The notes under the pieces were generated by a model. The model did no database searches, was not told where the DNA came from, and worked only from the letters and a program-made list of their open reading frames with translations. Of a DNA stretch of 64,000 nucleotides, positions 21,192 through 30,148 are shown piece by piece. A program made the position numbers and the translations under genes. How positions within the stretch are numbered: position 1 is the first letter of the stretch; every line of letters begins with the position of its first letter. The DNA is taken from assembly GCF_030271535.1 (NCBI RefSeq), contig NZ_JASCXJ010000011.1:62001-126000 (forward strand), written 5' to 3'. The DNA comes from Nocardiopsis sp. ATB16-24 (lineage in GTDB: Bacteria; Actinomycetota; Actinomycetes; Streptosporangiales; Streptosporangiaceae).

Positions 21192-21551
21192 TCAGGCCTG
21201 GATCAGGGAGAGCGGGGTCGGTGGGGCGGTGAGCATCTCCTCGGGTGCGGTCAGGTACCAGGCCTCCAGGGTGAGTTCGCTGAGCTCGTCCAACTCGATC
21301 CCGTCCAGGTGGACGACCACCCATCCGAACCCGCCCGCGGTGAACTGCACCTCGAACACCTCGGGACGTTCGGCCACCAGGGCGGTCTGCTCCAGCAGGG
21401 TCTGCTTCAACCCCACGGTCTCGGTGTCGGGCCACAGGTAGCCGAAGGGCCGGCCTCGCACCCGGAACGTCGTGTACCGTTCCGACTCCTTGTGCTCGCA
21501 CTCCGGCAGCGCGCCGACCAACCGCAGGAACCGCTCGATCTCCACAGCCAT
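21192..21551 (-). CDS. MmcQ/YjbR-like protein
   Basis: 119 residues starting MAVEIERFLRLVGALPE. The sequence pattern matches the MmcQ/YjbR family, a small CyaY-like alpha/beta fold: TTFRVRGRPFGYLW, then TVGLKQTLLEQTALVAERPEVF and GGFGWVVVHLDGI. The molecular function of the family is unclear. No obvious Shine-Dalgarno precedes ATG 21551; the in-frame start at 21575 is a less likely alternative. Confidence 0.75.
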   Translation of the reverse strand: MAVEIERFLRLVGALPECEHKESERYTTFRVRGRPFGYLWPDTETVGLKQTLLEQTALVAERPEVFEVQFTAGGFGWVVVHLDGIELDELSELTLEAWYLTAPEEMLTAPPTPLSLIQA

Positions 21552-21709
21552 GGGGAGAAGACAACCACACACCACTGACAGGCGGAGGCACTCCCCCGTC
21601 CTCCTCCTCGTGTTCCCAGGTCATGGCGGACAGAGGCCTCGCCGTACGGCCCGTGGGGCCGTGCGGCGAGGCCTTGGGGTCCGTCACAGGCCCCGGGCAC
21701 TGCGCGAGG

Positions 21710-22681
21710 TCAGCCCACCAGGGCCCGCCAGGTGACGGCTCCCGCCAGACCATCGACGACCAGACGGTTCACGCTCTGGTAGGTACGGACCGCGGAGTTC
21801 ATCACCGGGCCGAAGTTGCCGTCGACCACCACTCCGGCGCTTCGCTTGTTCATCGCCACTTGCAGAGCACGAACGTGTGAGCCGTCGGCCACCCCCTGAC
21901 GGAGCGAGTAGACCAGGCGCGGCCAGGTCAGCGGCCCCACCTGCCCGTCGGCGACCAGTCCCTGGGAACGCTGGAAGGACTTGACCGCGTTCACCGACAC
22001 CGGGCCGTAGTAGCCGTCGGCCACCAGGGAGTACCCCCGCTGGTTCATCAGGTGTTGGATGGAACGGGCCCGGGCGCCTCTGGCCTCCGGGTCGATCCGC
22101 GACCATCCGCCGCCCAGGTCGACACCGCGCGCCGTCATGAACGGCACGGGGTTGACCGTCCGTCCCAGCCCTCCGCTGTGGGTCTCGAAGTGCAGGTGGG
22201 GTCCGGTGACGTTGCCGGTGGTGCCCATGTCCCCGATGCGTTGTCCGGCCGAGACCCTGGCGTTGAGCGCGACCCTGTAGGCGTTGAGGTGGCCGTAGTA
22301 GGTGTAGACGTTGCCGCCGTGGGAGATGACGATGCCGTTGCCCGTACGACCGGTCAGACCACCGCCCCAGCTTCTGCGGATCACGGTCCCGGCCGCGGCC
22401 GCGTAGACGGCCGTGCCGGCGGTGTTGGTGATGTCCTGGCCCGCGTGGGAGACGCCCCCTCGGGGAGCGCCGTAGTGTCCCCCGTTGGGGAAGTAGCCCA
22501 GAGCGGGGTTGCACCACGCTCCGTTCATCGCCGAGGCGGCGTGGGCCGGGCTTCCGCCGAGTCCGGCCACGGCGATCGCCGCTCCGATTCCGGCGCCGAA
22601 GAGCACTCGACGGGACAGGGGGTTGGGGGATGTCTCGGCTTCCTCCGGGGAGGATCCGGGGACCGAGCAGGTGTCGCACAT
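21710..22681 (-). CDS. Secreted M23 peptidase with two peptidoglycan-binding domains
   Basis: 323 residues. A signal region with twin-arginine (SRRVLFGAGIGAAIAVAGL) ends near AHA (about residue 47), so Tat export is possible. The LytM/M23 domain (about 55-190) has zinc-ligand motifs HAGQD and GPHLHFE plus GNGIVISHGG. Two PG_binding_1 domains follow (IQHLMNQRGYSLVADGYYGP and LQVAMNKRSAGVVVDGNFGP). It probably cleaves peptide cross-links in cell-wall peptidoglycan. Start is ATG 22681 with a ctggag ribosome site. Confidence 0.94.
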   Translation of the reverse strand: MCDTCSVPGSSPEEAETSPNPLSRRVLFGAGIGAAIAVAGLGGSPAHAASAMNGAWCNPALGYFPNGGHYGAPRGGVSHAGQDITNTAGTAVYAAAAGTVIRRSWGGGLTGRTGNGIVISHGGNVYTYYGHLNAYRVALNARVSAGQRIGDMGTTGNVTGPHLHFETHSGGLGRTVNPVPFMTARGVDLGGGWSRIDPEARGARARSIQHLMNQRGYSLVADGYYGPVSVNAVKSFQRSQGLVADGQVGPLTWPRLVYSLRQGVADGSHVRALQVAMNKRSAGVVVDGNFGPVMNSAVRTYQSVNRLVVDGLAGAVTWRALVG

Positions 22682-22896
22682 GCGATCTCCAGAAGAAAGT
22701 TCCGGTCAGGGGGAAATACGGGAAGGTTTCCTTCATTGGGGAGGATAGGAGGATCATCCCTTCTTGCCTAGGGGGTCGTGGTGATCCGGTAGTTCCTCGC
22801 CACCGGCAAGGACATCCGACCGGGCCGATGAGTTCGGCTCCCGGGGCCGGTCGGTCATGGAGGAGTCCCGATTCGACGACCACTTCGGAGGAACCC

Positions 22897-23454
22897 ATGG
22901 GACAGCTCGTCTATTCGATGTTCGTCTCGCTCGACGGGTACGTCGCAACGCCCGACGGCGGACTCGACTGGTCCTTTCCCGACGCACAGGTCCACCGTTT
23001 CGTCAACGACCAGGCGCGTGAACTGGGCGCCTCCCTGTACGGCCGACGGCTGTACGAACTCATGGCCGCCTACTGGCCCACCGTGGAGGAGGGGCCCGAC
23101 GTCCCCGAGGTCGAGGTGGATTTCGCCCGTGTCTGGAGGGCCACACCCCGGATCGTGTTCTCCAGGACCCTGGAACGGGCCGAGTGGAGCAGTCGGCTGG
23201 TCCGGGAGAACGCCGCGGAGGAGGTCGCCCGGCTCAAGGAGCAGGTCAGCGGTGACATGGAGGTGGGAGGTCCCACCCTGGCCGCCGAACTCATACGCCA
23301 TGGTCTGGTCGACGAGTACAGGATGTTCGTCTTCCCCGTGGTCCTGGGCGGCGGCCTGCCGTTCTTCCCCGCCCTGGACACTCCCCTGGACCTTCGTCTG
23401 ATGGAGAGCCGTGCGTTCGACTCGGGGGTGGTGTACCTGCGCCACCGGATCTGA
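22897..23454 (+). CDS. Dihydrofolate reductase-family (RibD C-terminal-like) protein
   Basis: 185 residues with a DHFR-like fold: MGQLVYSMFVSLDGYVATPDG at the N-terminus, LYGRRLYELMAAYW in the middle and EYRMFVFPVVLGGGLPFF near the C-terminus. Proteins of this group are NAD(P)H-dependent reductases of unknown substrate and are usually not true folate enzymes. ATG 22897 follows ggagga. It is divergent from the M23 peptidase gene, with 215 bp between. Confidence 0.88.
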   Translation: MGQLVYSMFVSLDGYVATPDGGLDWSFPDAQVHRFVNDQARELGASLYGRRLYELMAAYWPTVEEGPDVPEVEVDFARVWRATPRIVFSRTLERAEWSSRLVRENAAEEVARLKEQVSGDMEVGGPTLAAELIRHGLVDEYRMFVFPVVLGGGLPFFPALDTPLDLRLMESRAFDSGVVYLRHRI

Positions 23455-23483
23455 TCCCGAGCGTCCCGGACACCGAAGGCCCG

Positions 23484-23509
23484 GCGGCCCGGGGTCGGCA
23501 CCGGGCCGC
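23484..23509 (+). terminator. Hairpin after the DHFR-family gene
   Basis: GCGGCCCGG at 23484-23492, an 8-base loop, and its complement at 23501-23509. A further short palindrome, CGGGCACG-AC-CGTGCCCG, sits at 23589-23606. Confidence 0.55.
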
Positions 23510-23711
23510 GCAATCGTCCGAGACCAGGCCGCGGCGGCCTCCCCCTCGTATCACGGGCGGCTCGCGTGCGGGCGCACCTGAACCGCCCCGGGCACGACCG
23601 TGCCCGTCGGGAACGGTGTCATCGGCCGCGTTCGGAGGCGGCCACGTCCCCGTCGCCGGCGGGGGCCGGGCCGGGAGGGGCGGGGAGCTCGGCCTCAGGC
23701 CCCGGCGGAGT

Positions 23712-24794
23712 TCAGGACAGGTGGCTGCGTACCGCCGCGCGGATCTTCTCGGCGTGGAGGTAGATCTCGTCCATGGACTTCAACAGGTGGCGGGTCTCGT
23801 TCTTGTCGGCGTCGAAGGTGCCCAGGTACTTCTTGGACTTGGCGTTGAAGTGCAGGCGCGCGATCGGCCTGCGGTTGTTGTCGTCCAGCAGGACCGCGAA
23901 ATAGCTCTTGGAGTCACGGTGCGTGATCCGCTGGGGTTTGACCTCGCTGCACGCGATCGCCTTGACGACCTGGTAACCCTCCAGTTCCTCCAGGGTGGTC
24001 TCGATCCCCGTACCCCGATCCAGGTCCTCCTCCGCGACCGGTTCACTGCTGACCGTCTCCGCCTCGGCCTGCGGGCGTGTGGACTCCAGCGCCTTCTTCA
24101 GTCGGACGTTGACCTGGTCGTCGAGAAAGGACGAGACGGCCTCCTTGACCAAAGGGGTGAACTGGTCCCGGGCCCGCCTGGTGAATGCCTTGTCGTAGAC
24201 ACGGCCGGCGAGGAACTTCACCCATTCGTCGTCGGGTTCGTGGAACTGTTCTGCGAGGGTGCGCTTGAGGGCGCCGAGGTACTTGAGCTTCTCCGCCGCG
24301 TCGACCACCGAGCCCAGGTCGAAGGAGGCCTTGGTCAGCTTGCGCAGCTCCGGCAGGAGAGTCTCGTCGACCTCACCGAGGTCGAGCACCATGAAGGGCT
24401 TGGAGTCCATGCGGTTCGGAGCGTCGAGGTCGGTGTAGAACTGATATTCGACACCATTGGTGAGAATCGCGACCCTGGCGTTGGTGACGGAGAAGTACCG
24501 GTAGAGCTGGGAGGCGTGCTCCATCCTCAGGTCGCCGTTCGCCTTCTTGCACTCGACCAGCATCTGCACCTCGTTGTCGAGCATGATGGCGTAGTCGACC
24601 TTCTCGCCCTTTTTCACACCGACGTCGGCAGTGAATTCAGGAACGACCTCACGCGGGTCGAAGACGTCGCACCCGAGAACGGTCGCGATAAACGGCATGA
24701 CGAAAGCATTTTTCGCAGCCTCCTCGGTCTGGGTCATCTCGCGCTGCTTCTGCACCTTGGAGCTGAGCGCGGAGACCTTTTCCTCGAATTCCAT
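23712..24794 (-). CDS. Orphan type I restriction HsdR N-terminal-domain protein
   Basis: 360 residues; AGAGGA precedes ATG 24794. An N-terminal coiled or charged helix is followed by a PD-(D/E)xK nuclease-like core: KNAFVMPFIATVLGCDVFDP, KGEKVDYAIMLDNEVQMLVECKK (Asp then E-C-K) and HASQLYRYFSVTNARVAILTNG. This matches the HsdR_N type often found as a stand-alone protein. There is no helicase part and no HsdM or HsdS nearby, so it is not a classical restriction system. A C-terminal 100-residue domain (KAIACSEVKPQRITHRDSKS ... KSKKYLGTF) follows. A defence or DNA-processing role is possible but unproven. Confidence 0.82.
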   Translation of the reverse strand: MEFEEKVSALSSKVQKQREMTQTEEAAKNAFVMPFIATVLGCDVFDPREVVPEFTADVGVKKGEKVDYAIMLDNEVQMLVECKKANGDLRMEHASQLYRYFSVTNARVAILTNGVEYQFYTDLDAPNRMDSKPFMVLDLGEVDETLLPELRKLTKASFDLGSVVDAAEKLKYLGALKRTLAEQFHEPDDEWVKFLAGRVYDKAFTRRARDQFTPLVKEAVSSFLDDQVNVRLKKALESTRPQAEAETVSSEPVAEEDLDRGTGIETTLEELEGYQVVKAIACSEVKPQRITHRDSKSYFAVLLDDNNRRPIARLHFNAKSKKYLGTFDADKNETRHLLKSMDEIYLHAEKIRAAVRSHLS

Positions 24795-25379
24795 AGCACA
24801 TCCTCTATCGGGTCTGGTCCGGGCACCCTAACAAAGGGAAATGCACGGCATCCAGAGGTCGACGAATTCGTTATCGGAAGAAAGATCCGAAAGGGATTTC
24901 GACGGACGACCGCACGCAAGGGGAGCCCGACACCCTCTTCCCCGCGCCGCGGAGCGGGACCGCCCGGCGCACCGGAAAGGACCTCACCCCTGGGCCCGTC
25001 GCCACCGCCGGCACCCCTTCCCACGCCAGGACCGACTCTCTCCACGCCCAAGGCGACGAACGACGTCCGTCGCGGCTCGACCCCCGGCCGGGCGAGCCCG
25101 GGTGAACATATGCGCCTCCGATGTACAGCAACGGACTCTGCGCCCCTTACGGGACCAAAGACCCGGCCGGGGAAAGTCCCCGGATCACGTGAACCCGGAG
25201 ACCCGCCCCACCGTCCTGATCACCAAGAACGTGTTACGCGTCATTGAAACTACCAAACACAGGTGGTTCGTGAACAGATCCAACCATGTCACTTTTCCGC
25301 TTCGCGCCTGGAACTCCTCTCGAAGACGTCGCCCTCCCTCCCCGCAGGGACCCTCCGCGCACGTCCGTATGATGTCGGG
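24795..25379. other. Non-coding gap
   Basis: About 585 bp between divergent genes. It has an A/T-richer start (24830-24900) and an A/T-rich stretch at 25225-25300. I found no convincing gene, terminator or operator. Confidence 0.4.
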
Positions 25380-26048
25380 ATGCTCCCCCGGCGCCCACTC
25401 GTCCTCGCCCTCGCGGTCCTCTTCCTCGTCCTGTCCGCCGCCCACCTGGTGATCCGGCTCCTGGGTCCCGACGCCTGGTCACGGCCGACCCAGGTCCTCC
25501 TCATGCCCGCCCTGGCCCTGGTGGTGCTCACCGCCGTCCGTCGGCCTCGGCAACGGCCGGTGAAACTCGTGCTGGTCGCCCTGTTCTTCTCCTGGCTGGG
25601 CGACTCCCTCCCCGCCCTGGCGGAGGGCGACCTCGCCTTCCTGCTGATGGTGGCCGGTTTCCTGGTCGCCCAGGTGGTGTACGTGGCGGCCTTCTGGCCG
25701 TACCGTGCCCACAGCGCGCTCCACCACCGCAGATGGCTGCTGGTGCCCTACGTCGGTGTCGTGTCCGCCCTGGTGTGGGTGTGCGCCCCGCACGCCGAAG
25801 CCCTGCTGGTGCCGGTTCTGCTGTACGGCCTGGTGCTGGGGCTGATGGCGGTCATGGCCACCGGGGTCGGTCCCTGGACCGCGGTCGGCGGAGCGCTGTT
25901 CCTGGTCTCCGACGCCCTCATCGCCCTGCGTGCCTTCGCCCCGGGGTTCGCCATGCCCCACGACGGCTTCTGGGTGATGTCCACCTACATCACGGCGCAG
26001 GCCCTCATCGTCCTCGGTGTCCTGCGACGCGTCCGCACCCTCGGTTGA
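25380..26048 (+). CDS. YhhN/TMEM86-type membrane protein (lysoplasmalogenase-like)
   Basis: 222 residues with about eight transmembrane segments. Family-typical acidic residues occur within or next to membrane helices: SWLGDSLPALAEGDLAFLL and GALFLVSDALIALRAF. These resemble the YhhN family, whose animal members hydrolyse the vinyl-ether bond of lysoplasmalogens. The bacterial role is less clear. ATG 25380 is chosen because the preceding in-frame sequence is not membrane-like and lacks a ribosome site. Confidence 0.83.
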   Translation: MLPRRPLVLALAVLFLVLSAAHLVIRLLGPDAWSRPTQVLLMPALALVVLTAVRRPRQRPVKLVLVALFFSWLGDSLPALAEGDLAFLLMVAGFLVAQVVYVAAFWPYRAHSALHHRRWLLVPYVGVVSALVWVCAPHAEALLVPVLLYGLVLGLMAVMATGVGPWTAVGGALFLVSDALIALRAFAPGFAMPHDGFWVMSTYITAQALIVLGVLRRVRTLG

Positions 26049-26139
26049 GCCCCGCCGCACGCGCCTCGATCCGGCCTCACCCGCGAACGGGCCTGTGGAA
26101 AACCCGATCCGCCCGTGTCCGCGCGCGCATACTCAGAGC

Positions 26140-26574
26140 ATGCTCTCCTCCTGCGCCCGCGCCCTGCTGTCCGCCCTCCTCGACGACCTGCCCGGCGATC
26201 GCCACATCCTCACCCTGCACGCCCCGTACGCGATGAGCACGGCGATCGAACGTCGGGATGGAGATTGGGACGTCGAGCACCCTCCGGTGGTGGAACGGCT
26301 GTGCGCCGCACTCTCCCGAGGGGGCGGCGCGGGCGTGGTGCTGCGCAGTCTCACCGACCAGACCTCCTCCACCCTCACCGACGGGGCCGACGCCCCCGTC
26401 GCCCTGGTCCGCGGCTGGACGGTCGCCGACCGGCGTCTGGTGCCCCTGGACGAGGCGCGGATGTTCGACGCCCACTGCACCGACGCGGCCTCGGGGGCGC
26501 CCCTGGCGCCCGAACGGGGCGTGGTGTACACCGACGCCCCCGAGGTCGACCTCACGTCCTTCCATGGCACGTGA
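26140..26574 (+). CDS. Hypothetical protein, 144 aa
   Basis: I do not recognise the family. It is a soluble alpha/beta-type sequence with no signal peptide, beginning MLSSCARALLSALLDDLPGD. Recognisable patterns are HILTLHAPYAMS, GGGAGVVLRSLTDQTSSTL and PVALVRGWTVADRRLVPLDEA. The weak ribosome context leaves the start uncertain. Composition and codon third-position GC are like those of its neighbours. It is 49 bp upstream of the HD-domain gene in the same direction, so they may be co-transcribed. Confidence 0.6.
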   Translation: MLSSCARALLSALLDDLPGDRHILTLHAPYAMSTAIERRDGDWDVEHPPVVERLCAALSRGGGAGVVLRSLTDQTSSTLTDGADAPVALVRGWTVADRRLVPLDEARMFDAHCTDAASGAPLAPERGVVYTDAPEVDLTSFHGT

Positions 26575-26623
26575 ACGTCCGTTCCGCTCCTGGGGCGCCC
26601 CGGTTCCGGTTACCGTCGAAGGC

Positions 26624-27220
26624 ATGGTGATCCCCGGTGACGAAGAGATCCGCGCACTGCACGAGCGGTACGCCCCCACCCGCGAGGCGTTCGACCTGGT
26701 CTTCACCCACTGCCGGATCGTGTGCGCGATCGCCGAGCAGCTGCTCGACCGCTCCTGCTCCACACTGGACCGCGCCCTGGTACGGGCCGGATGTCTGCTG
26801 CACGACATCGGGGTCTACCACCTGTACGACCCCTCGGGCCGGCTCGACCACGCCCGCTACGTGAGCCACGGGGTGCTCGGCCATCGGATCCTCACCGAGG
26901 AGGGCCTGCCCGAGGCTCTGTGCCGGTTCTGCTCCCACCACACCGGTATGGGCCTGACCCGCCAGGACATCCGGACGCAGAAGCTGCCCGTCCCCGAGGG
27001 GGACTACCTGGCCGAGACGGCGGAGGAGGAGCTGGTCATGTACGCCGACACGTTCCACAGCAAACGCACTCCCCCGGTGTTCCTCTCCGCCGACTCCTAC
27101 GCCGCCTCCGTCGCACGCTTCGGCGAGGACAAGGTCATCCGGTTCAAGGAGTTGCGCGCCCGTTGGGGGGTCCCCGACCTGGGCCCGCTCGTGGCCGCCC
27201 ACGGTCACGCCCTGATCTGA
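26624..27220 (+). CDS. HD-domain phosphohydrolase-like protein
   Basis: 198 residues of HD superfamily type. An early H (FTHCRIVCAIAEQLL), the HD pair in AGCLLHDIGVYHLYD, a second histidine pair in CSHHTGMGL and the distal Asp in MYADTFHSK give the expected metal-binding order H...HD...H...D. Such proteins hydrolyse phosphomonoesters or nucleotides; the substrate is unknown. ATG 26624 is used; its ribosome site is weak (gaaggc). It lies 58 bp before the YdcF-like gene. Confidence 0.87.
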   Translation: MVIPGDEEIRALHERYAPTREAFDLVFTHCRIVCAIAEQLLDRSCSTLDRALVRAGCLLHDIGVYHLYDPSGRLDHARYVSHGVLGHRILTEEGLPEALCRFCSHHTGMGLTRQDIRTQKLPVPEGDYLAETAEEELVMYADTFHSKRTPPVFLSADSYAASVARFGEDKVIRFKELRARWGVPDLGPLVAAHGHALI

Positions 27221-27278
27221 ACCGATCTCCGTCGAAGCGGGCGCTTTGACGGACCGACCGTGCACGAGGGAGCATCAC

Positions 27279-27947
27279 ATGGCCGGCGACGCGCACGACC
27301 TCACCCCGGAGCGGTGGCGGCAGGCCGAGCTGATCTGGGACTTCCACCGGATGCACCACCCGCTACGGCCCTGCGACGCGGCGATCGCCTTAGGCTGCGA
27401 CGACATCGGTGTCGCGGTGCACGCCGCCGAGCTGTACCTCGCCGGACTCTTTCCGGTCCTGGTGTTCACCGGAGGCAACAGCCCTTCCACCGCCGAGGTG
27501 TTCCCCCGTGGTGAGGCCGTGCACTTTCGCGAGCGCGCTCTGGAGCTCGGCGTCCCCGACTCCGCCGTCCTGCTGGAGCCCGAGGCATCCAACACCGGCG
27601 AGAACATCTCCTTGGCCCGTGGGGTCCTGTCCGCGGCCGGCCTCGCCCCCACCACCGTGCTCCTGGTCAGCATGCCCTCCATGGAGCGGCGCGCCTTCGC
27701 CACCACCCGCAGGCTGTGGCCCGAGGTCGAGGCGGTGTGCGCCTCCCGACCATCGGGGCTCGGCGACTACGTCGAGGCCATCGGCGACGCCCGACGGGTC
27801 ATCGACACGATGGTCGGCGACCTCCAGCGGGTGATGGAGTACCCCCGGCTCGGGTTCGCCGTCGCACAGGAGGTCCCGCCGCGAGTACGCGACGCCTACG
27901 ACTCACTCGTCGCCGCCGGGTTCGACCGGGGTCTGATACGGACCTGA
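27279..27947 (+). CDS. YdcF/DUF218-family protein
   Basis: 222 residues, cytoplasmic type without a transmembrane segment. DUF218 features are present: AAIALGCDDIGVAVHAAELY, FTGGNSPSTAEVF and the hallmark LEPEASNTGENISLAR (Glu/Ser/Asn/Thr cluster), then VLLVSMPSMERRAFAT. E. coli YdcF binds S-adenosylmethionine, but the family's reactions are poorly known. ATG 27279 is preceded by ggagc at a sensible distance; an in-frame start at 27246 is possible. Confidence 0.87.
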   Translation: MAGDAHDLTPERWRQAELIWDFHRMHHPLRPCDAAIALGCDDIGVAVHAAELYLAGLFPVLVFTGGNSPSTAEVFPRGEAVHFRERALELGVPDSAVLLEPEASNTGENISLARGVLSAAGLAPTTVLLVSMPSMERRAFATTRRLWPEVEAVCASRPSGLGDYVEAIGDARRVIDTMVGDLQRVMEYPRLGFAVAQEVPPRVRDAYDSLVAAGFDRGLIRT

Positions 27948-27983
27948 GCCTCCCGGCCACGATCCCGGGCCGGCACACCACGG

Positions 27984-28877
27984 TCACAGGCAGCCGACAG
28001 CACCGCAGACGTCGAAGCGCGAGGTGGAGACCTCCAGGTCGTCGTACCAGACGTAACTGTCGTGGGTCGGGGCGAAGCCCTCGGTGGAGCCGCCGAAGAA
28101 GGTCGAGAAGTAGGCCTTGTCCACCAGGTCGTCGTTGTCGACGAAGCGCAGACCCGTGACCAGGGCGGCGGACTCACCGTTGTAGAAGACCTCGATCTCG
28201 CCGTTGGGGTCGGCCCGTCCGGCGGTCACGGTGTTGACCCTGAGCCGCTGGACGATGTTCACCCACTCGCCCCGGGGGTAGCGGACATCGGCCCCGTCCA
28301 CGCGCAGCAGCGCATGGTCACCGTAGGTCCCCTGTTTGTCCATGTGGTAGTAGTACACCGCCGCCTGGCCGCCTCGGCGCCAGATCATGCGGGAGGTGAA
28401 GCCGTTGCCTCCGTCACAGGTCCGCCCGCCCGAGCACGCCCCTCCCCCGGCCAGACCCACCCCCAGCTTCCCGCCGAACGACGTGGTCCCCCAACTGAAG
28501 TCCTCGTCGAAGCGCGCCCAGAAGGACAGGTGGTACTCACGCGCCGGGTCGAGCCGGAACGGCGCCAGCACACCGGAGTCGCGCGCACCGATCTCGCCCT
28601 TGGGGTAGAGCACGCGCAGCGACTGCTCTCCGCTGCGGGCGGGGACCGAGTCGTCGATGAGGGTGCGCCCGGCCAGACCCGTCCCACGGGGGGCGTACCA
28701 TCCGTCCCTCTCCCACTCCGCCAGCGAGTAGGCGATGCCCGCGTCGGGACGTTCGAAGCCGTTGTACCGGTGGGTGGGCGAGGGAAGGACCGAGGAGGGG
28801 ACGGTGTCCGCGGCGGCGGGGAGCGTGACCTGCGCGATCAGCAGTAGTAGGGAGACGAGCAGGGCCTTGAGCGTCAT
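27984..28877 (-). CDS. Secreted polysaccharide lyase family 14-like protein
   Basis: 297 residues beginning with a clear signal peptide (MTLKALLVSLLLLIAQVTLPAAA, cleavage near residue 23). The mature protein resembles the PL14/alginate-lyase-like beta-jelly-roll: LRVLYPKGEIG, REYHLSFWARFDEDFSWG, FGGKLGVGLAGGG, GNGFTSRMIWRRGGQAAVYYY, GEWVNIVQRLRVNT and DDLEVSTSRF. The gene predicts extracellular polysaccharide binding or cleavage; catalytic residues were not verified. Cysteine pairs in CSGGRTC and CGAVGC suggest disulfides. Confidence 0.82.
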   Translation of the reverse strand: MTLKALLVSLLLLIAQVTLPAAADTVPSSVLPSPTHRYNGFERPDAGIAYSLAEWERDGWYAPRGTGLAGRTLIDDSVPARSGEQSLRVLYPKGEIGARDSGVLAPFRLDPAREYHLSFWARFDEDFSWGTTSFGGKLGVGLAGGGACSGGRTCDGGNGFTSRMIWRRGGQAAVYYYHMDKQGTYGDHALLRVDGADVRYPRGEWVNIVQRLRVNTVTAGRADPNGEIEVFYNGESAALVTGLRFVDNDDLVDKAYFSTFFGGSTEGFAPTHDSYVWYDDLEVSTSRFDVCGAVGCL

Positions 28878-29082
28878 GGGCGCCTTGCCTTCCGTCGGCA
28901 CGGGAGAAGAGGACGGGCCGGTATGGCCTTCCTCTGATGTCCGCACCGGCGACGAAACCATCTTTTCCCCGTTCACCGGGTACGACCGGTGAACGACACG
29001 GTCCGATCCGCCCCACGACCCCTCCCCGTGGGGCCCACCGGTCTCCCGACCGACCTCTACAGGGAACCGACGACCGGTCGGG

Positions 29083-30078
29083 TCAGGCCGTGGGCGGGGC
29101 GCCCCGGAAAGTGCGCCGGTAGGCGCTGGGAGAGACTCCGAGTGCGGCGTGCATGTGCTGACGTAGCGACTCCGCAGTACCGAAACCGACCTCGTCCGCG
29201 ATCCGGTCCACCGGCAGATCCGACTCCTCCAACAGTTGACGGGCCCGGTCCAGGCGCTGCCGAGTGATCCATCGGCCCGGGGACAGCCCCACCTCCTCAC
29301 GGAATCGGCGGGTGAAGGTGCGCACGCTCACCGACTCACAGCGGGCCATCTCCTCCAGGGTCGGTCGCAGATGCAGGTGCTCCAGCGCCCAGACCCGCGC
29401 ACGACCCGTGCCGGACCGTTCCGGCGAGGGCACAGGGGTACGGATGTACTGGGCCTGACCGCCGTCGCGGTGGGGCGGAACGACGGTACCGCGCGCCACC
29501 TCGTTGGCCACGGCCGCGCCGTGGTCGGTACGGATCATGTGCAGGCTCAGGTCGATGCCGGAAGCGACGCCCGCTGCGGTCAGTACACGCCCGTTGTCGG
29601 TGTACAGCACGTCGGGGTCCAGGTCGACGTCGGGGTACATGGCGCGGAAGAAGCCTGCGGACTTCCAGTGGGTGGTCACCCGGCACCCGGTCAGTAGCCC
29701 GGCGGCGGCGAGCACGAACGCCCCGGTGCAGATCGAGGCCACACGTGTCTCGGGTCGAAGACGTGCGAGGGCCGAGGCCAGTGCCTCGTCGAGGGGATCG
29801 TGCGGGCGCTCGACATAGTCCTCGTCGGCCGCGGGCAGGACGACCGTCCGCGCCTCGTCGAGGGCCTCGGGACCGTGCTCGACGTTGATGGTGAAGTCGG
29901 TATCGGTCCGGATCTCGCCGGGTTCCAGCGCACAGGTGAGGACCTCGTAAAGGGGTTCTCCGCCGGCGCCGCGGGCTTGACCGAACAGACGGTGGACGAT
30001 GCCGACCTCGATGGGCAGCACGCCGTGGCGGACGAGGACGGCCACACGGTGGCGGTCGGAAGGGGTGAGAACACTCAT
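29083..30078 (-). CDS. GlxA-type AraC-family regulator with DJ-1/PfpI domain
   Basis: 331 residues. The N-terminal class I glutamine amidotransferase/DJ-1-like domain (about 10-190) has the nucleophile-elbow region ASICTGAFVLAAAGLL. The C-terminal AraC double HTH has EEMARCESVSVRTFTRRF and VDRIADEVGFGTAESLRQHM. ATG 30078 is used. It is divergent from the MFS transporter gene (70 bp between starts) and probably controls it. The ligand is unknown. Confidence 0.91.
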   Translation of the reverse strand: MSVLTPSDRHRVAVLVRHGVLPIEVGIVHRLFGQARGAGGEPLYEVLTCALEPGEIRTDTDFTINVEHGPEALDEARTVVLPAADEDYVERPHDPLDEALASALARLRPETRVASICTGAFVLAAAGLLTGCRVTTHWKSAGFFRAMYPDVDLDPDVLYTDNGRVLTAAGVASGIDLSLHMIRTDHGAAVANEVARGTVVPPHRDGGQAQYIRTPVPSPERSGTGRARVWALEHLHLRPTLEEMARCESVSVRTFTRRFREEVGLSPGRWITRQRLDRARQLLEESDLPVDRIADEVGFGTAESLRQHMHAALGVSPSAYRRTFRGAPPTA

Positions 30079-30148
30079 GGCCTGATCCTTGCGCATGTTG
30101 GCTTTCAGGACACTTCCAAGAAGACGCCCCTCGCAGGACTCTGGAGCC

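Noticed and set aside
23712-24794. Complete type I restriction system
   Set aside because: No helicase, methyltransferase or specificity subunit is encoded within several kb.
23616-25247. 543-codon plus-strand frame opposite the HsdR-N-like gene
   Set aside because: Shadow of the minus-strand gene; no ribosome site or domain.
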